64,000 bases of DNA from Cyanoderma ruficeps. Taxonomy: Eukaryota > Chordata > Aves > Passeriformes > Timaliidae. The position numbers and the translations under genes were made by a program. Below the pieces are notes generated by a model. The model made no database searches and had not been told where the DNA came from. It saw only the letters and a program-made list of their open reading frames with translations. This document shows, piece by piece, positions 35,528-47,882 of this stretch (the stretch's first letter is position 1; each line of letters opens with the position of its first letter). The stretch is taken from assembly GCA_008694505.1 (NCBI GenBank), contig VZDJ01007747.1, forward strand, positions 34,007,129-34,071,128, read 5' to 3'.

Positions 35528-38500
35528 ATGTTCTCATACACACTTGTTGCTGTGACAATTTTGATTAGTTTAAATAACTCTTCTCTGCCTGCTAGTTTCA
35601 CTCCTAGCATGGAGAATCTCCTCCCAGACTTTGTTATACAAGCCATTCCTGTTTATTTTCATAAAATACATTTTGTTTACCTTCTCCTAACATTCTGAAC
35701 TTCAATTTCTTATTTTCATATGAGATTCTAGAAAACATTCTTGCTCCCCACTAACCTGCAATAACATTTACATAAGGACCTTTGCTGGGAAATAATTTAA
35801 TGAGAAAGAAGAAGTTGAGCATTGTAATTCTATTCTTTTGAATTTCTGAGGAAAAACAGGCTTGATCACTCAAAAAGAAAACAAATAATAATGGCAACAC
35901 AGACACCCACATCCACCTTGGGCCATATTTTGGCAAAGAAATGTCAATGATGGAGAAAGGTTCTGAAAAGTTAAATCTTATAGACATTGTGATAAAAAAT
36001 TCGTAGTGAAACTGAGTATTCTCTAGAATGATAAGGTAATAATACTGATTTCTATAAAATGATGAGAATTTTTTTAATATTCTAGCCATAACCATGTAAT
36101 CTGTTGTAAAGAAACCTTACAGATTTTTCTTCCAAACAATGAAGACAAATAGACCTCTCCTAATAAACTTTTTTATGCCCAGTTTCACGTCTTCCTGTTT
36201 CACAAACAGCAAGTTATCTGCTTCACATTAGTAGTTAAACAGGTACTTAAATTTTCTGCTGAATAAGCAGCTATCAGGTACAACAAATTGTCATCATATA
36301 GCCCACAGTTTGGAGGATAATGTAATAGGCCTAAAACTTCTCAGTCATTGTGCAGCATTGCACTCAAAGTCAATGAAATTTCATGCAAACACAAAGATGT
36401 GTCTGTGTTAAAAGTGATCTGAGACCACAAACTCCAGGGCTCTGGATCTATGATAGAGTAATGTTTTTCAAAAAGTTAGTTTTTACCTGTGATGTTCAAA
36501 TAGACTGAATGTGCAAGTAGTTCTTGCTCAGCCTGAGTCACACTCATGTACAACTAATATGAATGTTAAAGCTGAAAATGTTTGTTTCTATATAATCTCT
36601 AGATAGTTCTGTCTCTCCTGAGTGGGGGATATAGGTTACTTCTTTCTTTACTATTCATTTTTTATAAACCTGAGCCATTTGGCAGCTTTTTGGTGGAGAC
36701 ATACCATGGTATTTAAAGTATTAGCTTTTTTAATCTACAGCTCTTTGAATTTGTTCTTTATCAAATTTTCAATTAGTTGTTCCCCTTAAGTCAGGTTGAC
36801 AAGAAATTATTCATTCTAGTACAGGAGCTCTTCAGCCACAGGAACACATGGCTATAAGGCTGGCTCAAAAGATCCTCATTATTTTCTGACAATTCCTTAG
36901 GAACAGTTGTTTTGAAAACACTGTGAAATAGGTTGCATCTGAATAATGCAGAGGTGCCTGTAGATGCAGACTGGTTCAAAGCAAAAGCAACAGAATGTCA
37001 AGGCTGGCTAATTTTAGTAGGGGTAAAACTGAATAGTTTTAAACTTATCTTTTCAGGTTTTCAGTTTCCTAGATCCATCCTTCATCCTCTTTTTCTCTCT
37101 CCAAAACTTTATTTCTGCTTATCCCTGCCCTTCTATATAAAAAACACCAAGAGTAAACCCACTCTAACTTCAGCTCCTCAGCTCCAGCTCTGTGCTCAAG
37201 CCCCCACGCCACCTCTCACTTTTTTGTCCACTACAAAGCCCAGACAGGAGGATGCAGCAGGGTCAGTACCTCTGCAGGCAACCTCACTGGTCTTCAAACC
37301 TGGACATTCAGAGCAACATTGCTAAATGAGGCCATTCAAGAGCTGAATCCTGCAGAAGTATTTTGGATGGGGAAGGAAAAAACACTCTCATTGTTTATTC
37401 TAGGAGTGTTTGAATATTTTTTAAAAGTATAGGCTTTATCCATTCAAGCTTTCTCCCTGAGGGTTAGAAACATAATTCCCATTTAAAGGAAAGCTGAGTC
37501 TCACATAACCATGTGATTCGGGGGTTGTGGCCTGTTAGAGACAAATATAATATTTTACAAGACTCACCCATGAGAACTGGCAGGAGTGAGTGCAATGATA
37601 GCGTTTCAATCATCATAACAGAATGTTTGGAATCAAATATATAAAATCAAAATAAAATGTGACAAATATTTCTGCCAGTCTCAATTATATAGAAGTTTGT
37701 TTACATGCAGTATATAAGCCAAATCTAAGTTTGCACAGTCCCCATAAACCAGAATGAGGAAGAAAGCTCTAGACCAATATGAACAATAATTTTTAAGAAC
37801 AAAGGCTTATCTGAATCTCAATAAAAGTATTTCTCTTGAAGACACGATACACATTACTTCTTTTATTTTCCTTATCGAATGTATCCTTAGTGGGTTTTTT
37901 TAGGAAGTTGTAGAAACAAATATTTAAAGACAGAAGAATTAAGATGTAAAATTAATTAGAATTGTGAGGCTTTGCTATGCTTTTCTATTATGAAAAGTCA
38001 TAGTAGAAAATATAGTCACACCAGAAAATAATCATCACAAGCAATAACTTCTGAGAAATTGAGAATCTATTTGTCTATAAGATGTTGTTTTTCTTAGAGT
38101 ACTTAACATCATGATGCCTTATTATGGCACACAGCTAAGGAACTTTCTTTTTGCTGACTTCAGTATGCTTTGAACTAGGTTCTAGTTGAGAATCCCAACA
38201 AAATATATTACATTATGTGAAACAGACATATCTGTTATTTTAAAAGTTCCAGCCACTTATAAAAATGATTATTTGAATACCCGGAACCACTGTTTGGGGA
38301 AAAAAAACTGGAAAAAATTGGTATTATCCAAATCAGTCCCTTGCATAAACACAGCACTAGTGGAGCAAAGTATTTACTGAAAGGTAGCTTGTGTTCAGCC
38401 TTCCTTCAGCAATACTCTTCATTGCTTTAAGTCAGTTCTCACTCTGCAGACTATTTCAGATAAATCTTCATGCATTCCTCTTTTTTAAAAAAATTGATCT

Positions 38501-39100
38501 TTTCTATCCCTATTTCATTACAGGCACTTTTGGGAATCATTCTATGTGTTATTTGAAGTAGCCATCTGTATTTAAGCTCTGTATGTGCTGGTAAAGTACA
38601 GTACTGCTTATTGATGTGTGCTCCTGACACACATTCATAAACACAATTATTTGACACAATCATTCAATTCAAAGCATCAAAGTCCTAGAAAACATTTTGA
38701 ATGCATTTGCCTCCTCTGTCACCTCGTGAGGTTCAGAAATTGCTGGTTGTTTGTTAAGGGTTGGGTTTTGGTGAGGGACACTAATGAGTTACACCCAGTC
38801 AGCAGGATGGACCATGTATACAATGAGAAGCATGGACCAAGATGAAACTGCTTTAGTAACTGCCCAGAAGTGCCTTGAAGGACTAAATGTATAAAAGAAA
38901 AATGAATAACAAAATAAAAAGCCAAAACCACACATAAGACCTCAGCATAAAGAAACATTGACACACTTCCTAATCTGGTTTACTCTGAAGAACTGGTTCT
39001 CATTTGGTTTGCTAAACACTTTTGCTCTCATTTGATATGATGGTAGGTGTTTTTAGCTTTTGAAATCCCATAGTAGAAAAGTGACCTTTTCTGTAGTATA
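35528..39100. other. Noncoding sequence, no gene recognised
   Basis: Unique A+T-rich DNA. A 130-codon plus-strand frame at 36933-37325 is proline/serine-rich in its second half because of local C-rich text. I see no domain, no convincing start context and no exon structure. Confidence 0.45.
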
Positions 39101-39119
39101 CAGGGCAGAATTATAGACT

Positions 39120-39400
39120 GGAGATTAAAATAATTTAGAGATGCACTTTAACATATTAAATATATAATGCAAATGCAGAGAAATAATAAATATGCAAATT
39201 TCACCTGTAGATTTTCTTGCAAAAAAAATTAGTACATTGTATAGAACTAGAGCCCTAAAGGCATATTTCCTCTGCATATTATAGGAACATTATAAAAAAG
39301 TTAACATGGAAATGATTGTTGTAGCACTAACAGTACATAATAGACTCTGCCAACAATGACAGGCTAATTAGAGGACCTGTCAATGAACAGCTATGGACCC
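39120..39400. promoter_or_regulatory. Candidate enhancer-like segment with paired POU octamers
   Basis: Two perfect octamers ATGCAAAT lie on the same strand at 39167-39174 and 39192-39199, 25 bp apart start to start. A CACCTG E-box follows at 39202-39207, and a homeodomain-type core (gctaattagagg) lies near 39364. The octamer is the recognition word of POU-domain factors. Spacing and density are suggestive, but function is inferred from motifs only. Confidence 0.3.
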
Positions 39401-41485
39401 ACATCCAGTGCTAGTAAGACCAGTGCAAACAATGTTGTATCTTCTCTGTTGTCCACAGATGAAAGATGTGAAAACGCAAAGGCAGTTCAAAGGAGGGTCA
39501 AAATAATGAATGAAGGGATAGGAAAAATAAACCCCATTATATGAGTCTTAAAGCGCTCAACTTATAAAATAAGTGCTTGATCATGAATACATGAAATAGT
39601 GGGAGGCCTTTGAACCTTGCTGACAATGACATAATGAGATCCAATGACTAGAAATGGAAATTAGGCAACTCAACTTCAAAGTAGCTGAAATTTCACAAAA
39701 GATGAAATTTCAGAGAAATGGCACCAATTAAATACTTCAACAACTTAGCTTTACTAACACCTTGAACCTGTAAAGTGAGATTAGATACATTTCTCCAGAA
39801 CAGAACTAATTCATCTTTTGGAATAAATTCTTTGGCTTATGATGGTTTGAATGGATGAATAAGACTGGAGAATCTTCCTGGGTTTGAACTCCTTGAATTG
39901 GATTAGTATCAGTCATGGCTTTTATTTATGAGCCCCAGGGAAAGCAGGACCTACATGCACATCCCCCACAAGCTCTGTAGTTCTGCATTAAGATAAGGAT
40001 TACAAATTTTCTGCTTTTGGATTTTTCAAAATGCCTGTAAAGAATTGAAAATAAGTGTTTTGCCATGACACTTTTATTTGGTGCAGACTGTGGCAAAGGT
40101 TCTCACCTCCTCAGAAGCAACAGAACTTAGCTATGTGGAAGGGTGAGACATGGAGAATTGTCACACTCTGAGCTTCCCAATTAGTACACTTTATAATAAA
40201 TTAATTAATTAATAACAAAAGTTGATGTAGGAAAATAAAATTCCTCTCCAGTGAGGATGGCATAAACACTCATTTTCCACAATTTTCAAACTTAAATCGA
40301 GTAATTCTGCTTTCTCCATGTCATTTTCACTACAGAAAAATCAATTCATTATTATATGTAGCAAGCATTTATTTTCCAAGTGCTGAAGCCCTTGATCTTG
40401 TGTATTATGTCTGATAAGCTGTAATATAAAACAATATCAGACAAGTTCTCATGGACTACTAGTGTTTGACCTGATTAATTAGATTACTTAAAATTCATGT
40501 ATAAATCTTAAATCTTGCATTTAACATTTGGCCAGTTAGTGTAAATAAATGATACACAATACTTTCATGCATATAAATGCAAATATGATTAGTTGCCTTA
40601 ATACAGTAATTTTACCAAAAGAATCTGCCTTATCCTGGTGCTACTAAAATATGATCAGATTTCTGTATGTGCTATTAATAATCTATTTCTTATAAATTTT
40701 ATATCCCTTTTTTACTTAGAAACTCAGAGAAAACCAAGAAAAAAATTTTAATTATTTCCTGACTTCATCCAAATGACTCAATCATTTAGAAATCTAAGGT
40801 GGATACTAAGTATTATTATAATATTTTGTCCATGTATGCCTTTAATTGCATTTTAACCATGTAGGAATAATTTCCACCATTTCATGTAGAAATCTAATAT
40901 TCCAGCACTCAAAGTTTAAAGAAAGTCTGTGACAGAAAAGCAGTGTTTCTATATAGATACTTTTTCTACTGGCAAAAAAATAGTTGTATTTCAAAGATTT
41001 CTGCAAACTAAGTAGTCTCACAGATCGGTAGGTGCCTAGATGCACCTGAGCTGCAAGATTTCTGAGTGACTTCTAGAATAATCTTGCCAGCTGTGACTCT
41101 TAAAATTTCTCTCCTTGCAGAGTGTTCCAAGGTTCTCCAACGTCCCAGCTTCACAGCAAGAGTCTAGAAGCAGGGAGATGTGACTTACGCTGAGTGGACT
41201 CCCAAAATTAATGGAAGTTCTTACCTGAGTCCCTCAGTCCCTCATCAGTCAAATTTAATAATAGCATGCCTTCACCTCCCAAGGGTGCTGTGAAGGTTTA
41301 TTAGTTAATGCTTATCAAGCACTCAGATACCACAGCAATCATGCCATGGGAAATCTGACAATACTTGCTCTTCAAAGCAGGTCTCCAAAAACATGAAACA
41401 AAAAGATGAGGGACAAAGTTAACAGCAAAGAAAGAACAGACTATTTCTGAGCAAAGTCCACTCACTGAATGAACCGAGCAAGGCA

Positions 41486-41517
<32 letters not shown>

Positions 41518-43559
41518 CTTTTTTTTCTTTTTATTTTTCGTAAACAAGAAATTAAACTGGGGAAAAGAAAATCTGAATAAATTTGCCCACACAGAAATTA
41601 CAGCATTTCTTAATTATGAGTACAGATGGTGCAACTTCCAGAAAGCTCTTTTAAATTGAATTTTTATATAATCTCCCAGAGATTAAAACACATAGTTAGA
41701 TGTAGTTTACCATGTATCTTTAATATTTTTCATGTGCCACACATCTAGTGATGGGTTCTACTATTTTTTATGTAAATGAGAAACTATTTGCTAAGCTCTA
41801 GAGTGAATTAATTTTTATTTTTTTAACAAGTTTAAAAAATGTTTTAATTAACTGAAAGCTCAGCTCTAGTAACCTGTTTCAGGAAATATGGCCAACCACA
41901 AAAAGATTAAATTTAAAAAAGAGTACCTTAAAAAAAAGGACAAGTTTATGCAGCGTTTCAGCTTCAAGGTTTTCAGCTCAGTGTGAGTTTTTGCTAACTT
42001 CTCTATTTCTAAAATTGGTCAATTCACATTTGAACTTTTTCAATTCAAAGTAAAATTTTGAAGTACTAAGTCTTGGGTCAGACACAAGTGTGGGATATGT
42101 TAATTTTTTTAAGAAAATATTCTAAATTAAAGGGTAGTCATGCAAAAGAAAAGCAGTGCCCAGAAACCACTCTCAGCCACAGATTTTTCTTTCTGAGCAG
42201 AATACCAGCTAAGTGCCACTTGCAGTAGAAAACAGCTGAACTGGGGATGTGTACAGGAACACAATGAGAGATAGTGAGTTCTCAACTGGACTGCTCAGCT
42301 CAAGAAGCCTTACAGTTCACAAAGGAAAAGTCAAGGGATTGTCTTCTTCACAGTACCTCGGCTTGGCTTGGTTCCTGACCTGTGCTTCCTGCTGAGCTTT
42401 GAGCTCAGCGTTGGCTGCAGGTCTGTTGTGCTGGGTGGACAGTGGCCTTTGGGCAGGCAGCAAGTCCTACTTAACCCTTTTCCCAGCTGCATGTCACATC
42501 AGAAGCCCAATGCTCCTCAGGGTGGCTAAAAGTCCTTAGCCTTAGGATCAGTGTGGTCCTCTGCACTGCACAGGTTACTGCAGGATGAGAGCTGGGCATC
42601 TGTGATGGACGGTGATAAATCAGTGCTACATTAGTGAAATATTGTATTTATGTCTTCAGCACTTGACACTGAGGTACACAACATACACGTGGGCTAATTT
42701 TAACTGTTTGAAACCCCTCCACATGCAAATATTTCAGAGCTGGCACAAAAAGAAAAAAAAAAGAAATCATGCTTCTCATCTCTGGAATTTGGGAATTTGG
42801 AGTCCAAGTTGAGTTTATTTTATGAAAATTGAAAAGACATAATATGAGATGTAATGCCTGGGCAGTATGATCATGACTCTGAAACTCAGAGGAAAGAAAA
42901 GACACAGGAAAGCAACTGCCCCAACAACTCAGTTGCTCCTTCATGTACCAACTGGACATGAGACACTGAATGTTATCTCACCATATCAGCTGAATTGGAA
43001 GAGGCAGAAATAAAGTAGGGCCTGAATATTTTTTGAGGCAGAGGAATTAGGAGTGCTTTGCCAGGATCCTTTTGACAGCCTCACATTAACACCACGTACA
43101 CCTGTGATAGGGGGCATTCTGCTCCAAAAGCATGCCCATGTTGTTGGGGAATTTCAAAATATTTCACAAAGGTATCTTTGGGTTTACTTGAAACGTACCA
43201 TTGAAATTTTCCCCAGCCTCAAACTTGATTAGAGAGATATTCTTGCAATTTACACAAACTAACCTGAACACTCTTATTCCACAAATACATTGATGTCAGC
43301 AACTTTTACTCAAACCCATATTTGATAACTCTTCTATTTAAACCCACAGGCTGAATACAAAAAGCTACCTAAGTTGAAAGTAGCTAAGATCATAATGATT
43401 TGTGCTGGTTTTAATTAGTATATTCTATGGGAAGCTGAATTGGAATAAAATATTAATAGACAGTATTTTCATTGTTCAGCAGGCCTGATATGTTTTTATT
43501 TCTTGAACAGTGCTAAAGTTTCCATCTGATTTAAGTCACAGTTCTTGACAGCACAGTAT
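39401..43559. other. Noncoding sequence with scattered octamers
   Basis: No exon was recognised. Single ATGCAAAT octamers occur at 40577-40584 and 42723-42730. A G+C-elevated patch lies at about 42.35-42.61 kb; I do not recognise it as an exon or repeat, although its abrupt composition would fit an old LTR or a short regulatory island. Confidence 0.45.
41488..41538. repeat. T-rich tract of T(8-10)C units
   Basis: Runs of about eight to ten T are separated by single C residues and repeated four to five times, ending in ctttttatttttcg. It is a low-complexity decayed homopolymer, possibly the reverse complement of an A-tail, but no LINE body adjoins it. Confidence 0.85.
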
Positions 43560-43760
43560 GCAGATTTCAAACTTGTGTCTCTCAAAAAACAAGACAAAAT
43601 AAAACAAAGCCCATGCAAATAAGCATAATCTGCATAATATCAATGAAAACTTGATTTGTTACCTGTCAAAACCTCTATCATTTATTTCAGTAATTTTTTG
43701 TACTTAAGAGACAGACATTTGCTATATGCAAATATCACATTTCTAATCAACTTGGAGAAA
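43560..43760. promoter_or_regulatory. Candidate enhancer-like segment with two POU octamers
   Basis: Perfect ATGCAAAT octamers lie at 43613-43620 and 43726-43733 on the plus strand, with related TGCATAA words between them. The first is followed at once by aagcataatctgcataatat. The intervening ttacctgtcaaaacctctat is unique, repeat-free text. The regulatory reading is inference. Confidence 0.28.
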
Positions 43761-46700
43761 AGGGGATGACTGCAATGGAAAGGAAACCAAAAATATTGAT
43801 AGATTTGATCAAAGTATAATGTCCTAGTCTAAAAATAGCAAAATTTATTTTGCCAAGGAAAACAATACTGTACTGTAACCTCACCTGACCAGTAATTAAA
43901 CAAAGAGTCCCATAAGGCTTCCCTGGAATTATGGTCTTTTAATTTAGCTTTGAAGAAGAATATATTTGGATTAAAAAGATATGTTCTAACCTCATTTATA
44001 TTGACAGAGTTGATCTATCACTGTAGAGTCTGTGACCTTGATAACACATGGACATTTTATTATGGACATGATCTCCATTCAAAAAGTGCAGAGGCATATT
44101 GTACACAGAGTTTCCCCATCGGATACACCAGCCTTATTTATATGAGCATTTCATACCACAGGTTTCGGCCTTGTAAGTGACACTGAGGAATGTATAAAAA
44201 GAAAATTGAGAAGTCAGCAAAATGCCTTGTAAATAGAGGGGCATACTTTGCTTTTCAAAGCAGTATCACAAACAAGAGTATGGTAGAACTGTCTATAAGT
44301 GACTGAAAAATAACCTTCCTAGAAAGATTTAATTACAGTTCTGGAATGCTACAAGCACCTTATTATTGCTTCAGGGAAGAGATGCAGAATAAACATGTTC
44401 CACATATACTAGAAATTCCATAATGGATTTACCCATAAAGCTATCCATAATCAAAACATAACTTGGGAAAAAAAGGATGAGCAAATGTTGTGGGTTTTTT
44501 TCATTGACCAGAACACAAGGACAATGTCTGTCAGACAGGATGTCATTTGTAGGGCACAAGCATAAACAGTGTATAAATAATAGGTCTTGCCCTGCCATTT
44601 ACTAATTCCTTTCCTCAGCACAGGATTTGGATGAACCCAAGTAAGACAGAAGGTTCCTGCTAAGCATGCATGCTTTTAAATTTTTTTATAACCTTTTCAC
44701 TGAAATTGGAAAAACAAGTTTTCATTCCATTTATCTCAAAGCTGAGGTTATTCATCATTCAAATTGTGTTGTAAAAGCTGTCTTTATCTGTTAACTTTCC
44801 CATCATATTTGTATTGTTAGATAAACAAGTTTGGTGATTCTGGCATTTCATCCTGTGCTTTAGTATTTAAGAACATGAGGGACATTCCCATGCTGTCACT
44901 AGATAATTGACTAAAAAGAAAAACAAAAGATGCAGAAATTAATTGAAGTAAATTGGAGATGTGAATGTAGGACATTTAATTCTTCATCCAAGAACAAAAG
45001 GGAATAAACAGAAAAAACAAGGTCCTGCTATACTGAAAAGCCAATGCTCTCCAAACCAGAAAAGGCAAAGTACAACCCATTCTTCTCTCTACCTCACAGA
45101 GAAAAATGCCCTTGTCTTTATAATCCATGAAAAAGCACTTCTATTGGCTCTTTAGTATGGGAGGCCTGCAAGAGTGGCTGTAGCAGGGACAGGAAGCCTC
45201 CTTGCCAGTACAGGAGAACTTACACTGCCCAGCAGTGCTCGTGTGCATTTAGCCTGTCCTCCAGGAGTCTGCAGCTCCACCGAGGCAGCCATGCAGATGG
45301 AAAGCTGGCAGGAGGTGAACCATGCTGTGTTCACATCTGTCCTGGGATGCTGCACTTTCAGAGGCACAAAGACACGGCCATTGAGTCCCTCCATGCACAT
45401 GAGACAATTTCTCACAGTGAACAGCTTGGGTATTAAAGCAGTAATGTACCATTTAGTAAAGGCAAAGTACTACTGATGTTAATTATAAAGCTAAAATGAC
45501 ATTTTCTGAAGAAAAGAGACTTTGAGGGAATTCAAAAGGTAACCATTTCAAGATGCTGAGAATGCTGAGAAATTTTCTAGGGAAGTAAGATTTTTCAAAT
45601 TCCTCTCATTGAAACAGAAGGTGAGTGCTTGCACATTTTAGCTTTTGTCACTGTCTGTTGCAGGAATGATGGTTACACAAAGAAACAGTGAGACTGGTCA
45701 CTCCACAGCAGTAGCATGTACCTTACTGTTCAGCCATAAAAAAGACACATATTTGTCACAAACATTTTACATGAAAAGTCATTCAGGAAGGTCTTTTCCC
45801 TTGGAATCAAATAGTTAGTTTATAAATGGTATCTATGTGAATTTTCTGAACCTAGTCCAACAAATGTTTAATTTCAAAAATTTCAAAACAAACTATTTCA
45901 AAATGGTTGATTTTTTCCCCCACTTTTTCTTCAGTTGAACTGTTACTGAGTCCCAGTGTTAACAGAGTCTGCAAATAGATGTGGATAAACTGAAATTATT
46001 TTTATCAACGATTAAACCAAATAAGTCTCAGCAAAAGGATACCACAGTTGTAGAGTCATAAGCATAGCACAAAAGCACTGTCCCTCAGAAACTGCCTCAC
46101 AGCTTCAGAACTTTCTGTTCTGCAAAACATGAACAAGAACAGACTTCTGGAACAAAACCAAAAGTCACATTGTTAGTGCTTCAGTTGGACAAAGCCCTGA
46201 CCTGAAAGCAAGCAATGATGAGCAGATGTGGAGGCATTTCTGCAATATACACCACAAAGGCCCATCCTGCAACAGATAGTACTGCTATCATCTCTCCCTC
46301 AAAACTCTTCCTAAGAATTCCTGTAGTTACTCCTCCTCAGCAGGATGGTAAGGACTGCCCATAGCACATCAATTAAATGAAGAAGAAACTGAATTTGCAG
46401 GGGTGTTTTTCAAAGGAAGCCACAGTGTGCATCTTCATTCTCTAAAGCAACAGTTAATGAGAAGAATACGACTCATGTTGACTCCAGTTTATGCTTAACT
46501 GGCCCTCTGCAGTTTTACAGATAATAATTATAAATGTATTCATTTACCATAATGGTGGCCCCATCCAACATTTTAATTATAGTATTTTATTTATGCACAG
46601 AGTACTGTCAATCTTACAAATGTTTGCATTAAAAATCCCAAATAAAAATATAGCATGCTTTCCAAACACAGAAAAAATATCAATTTGTTTGTGGGTCACA

Positions 46701-47857
46701 GGCTGATCTGATGGAGAATTGGAAATACATATTCTATTTTTGACTGATTTCTTGCATGGAAAGAATATTTTCAGATAAAATACCCTTTTTTTTCCTGAGA
46801 AACACTATAAGCCAGCATAAAAGCTATTGTCAGCTTACAACAGAAGTATTTGTTTTGGAAATTCTATCAACAGGATTTATTGGAGCTATAGTGTTAGTGC
46901 CCCATGCATTCTAATTTCTGGGGCCTTGAAAATGCTGACAATGTTCTTGTGGCGGGACACCATTCCTGTATACTATGGACTGATGTTTTCAGGATATACA
47001 TTTTTCTCCCACAGCAACACTGACATTTTTTCACAAGATGTTATTTTTACTAGGAAAAAACTATTTAATGAAGTATATATTTAGAAACCTCATACATATT
47101 TTCTATTTACATATAGGTCATATGTTTTAAAATACAAGGAAAAAAATATTCTTCATGTTGTCCACAGTAGTCCTATACATAAGTACAAAGATTTACTGAA
47201 ATCCTTTGAAACCGTGGCATAAGAATGAGCACATTGTTCCCAAATTATTAATTTTCTTTTGAGAAATAGATAATGAAAATAATTAAACATACCTTGAAAT
47301 AATGCGTAAGCTCTTTGAAAAGCTTTAGAAGATGAGAAAATTTGAAATCAGGTGATATATTTTTCACCATTAAAATTAAGTAGCAGCTTATTGAAAAAAA
47401 AAATTTCTGTGTTAACCTTTGAAATAACTTCTGCCACAGAGACAGAGCTGCTGGATATGGGTTAAGGCAGATGAGAACGAGAAAACATCTTGTCTGTCTT
47501 TTTCACTTTGAGGTAGATTCTTAGAGCGGAAAGGATGAATATCTACCGGTCTCACAGAGCTGATTGGTGCTGGGGCTGTCGTGGCCGTCCACAGGAAACT
47601 CAACAAAATCCCACACAATATTTGTCCACTTGCACCATTTCAACCTACCACTGCCTCTAACCTTCAGACTGCTGTGTGGAGCATTCAGCAAAGCTGCATA
47701 TCTTTTTCTTTTTTACAGGGGAAACCACCTGAGCATTGTGCTAGCTCCAAACCCACACTCCGTGCAAGAGGACCTCTGTGAGTCGCCCTTGATTCTTCCT
47801 TATTCTCTTCTGCTTTTAAAAGGTTTCTGCTGAAGAGTTTCATCCGAAGCATTAGCT
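43761..47857. other. Noncoding sequence, no gene recognised
   Basis: Unique DNA with short frames on both strands. The 45152-45476 interval has three overlapping frames of 67-100 codons on opposite strands, which marks it as locally G+C-richer noncoding text rather than a gene. The 47.41-47.83 kb interval is similar. No RNA gene or mobile element was recognised. Confidence 0.45.
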
Positions 47858-47882
47858 TGTGTTTTACAGTCTGTAAAACACA
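47858..47882. repeat. 25-nt perfect palindrome
   Basis: The arms tgtgttttacag and ctgtaaaacaca are exact reverse complements around a single central base. The word TGTTTTAC/GTAAAACA is of forkhead-site type, so the palindrome could be a paired binding site or a cruciform-forming sequence. Confidence 0.92.
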
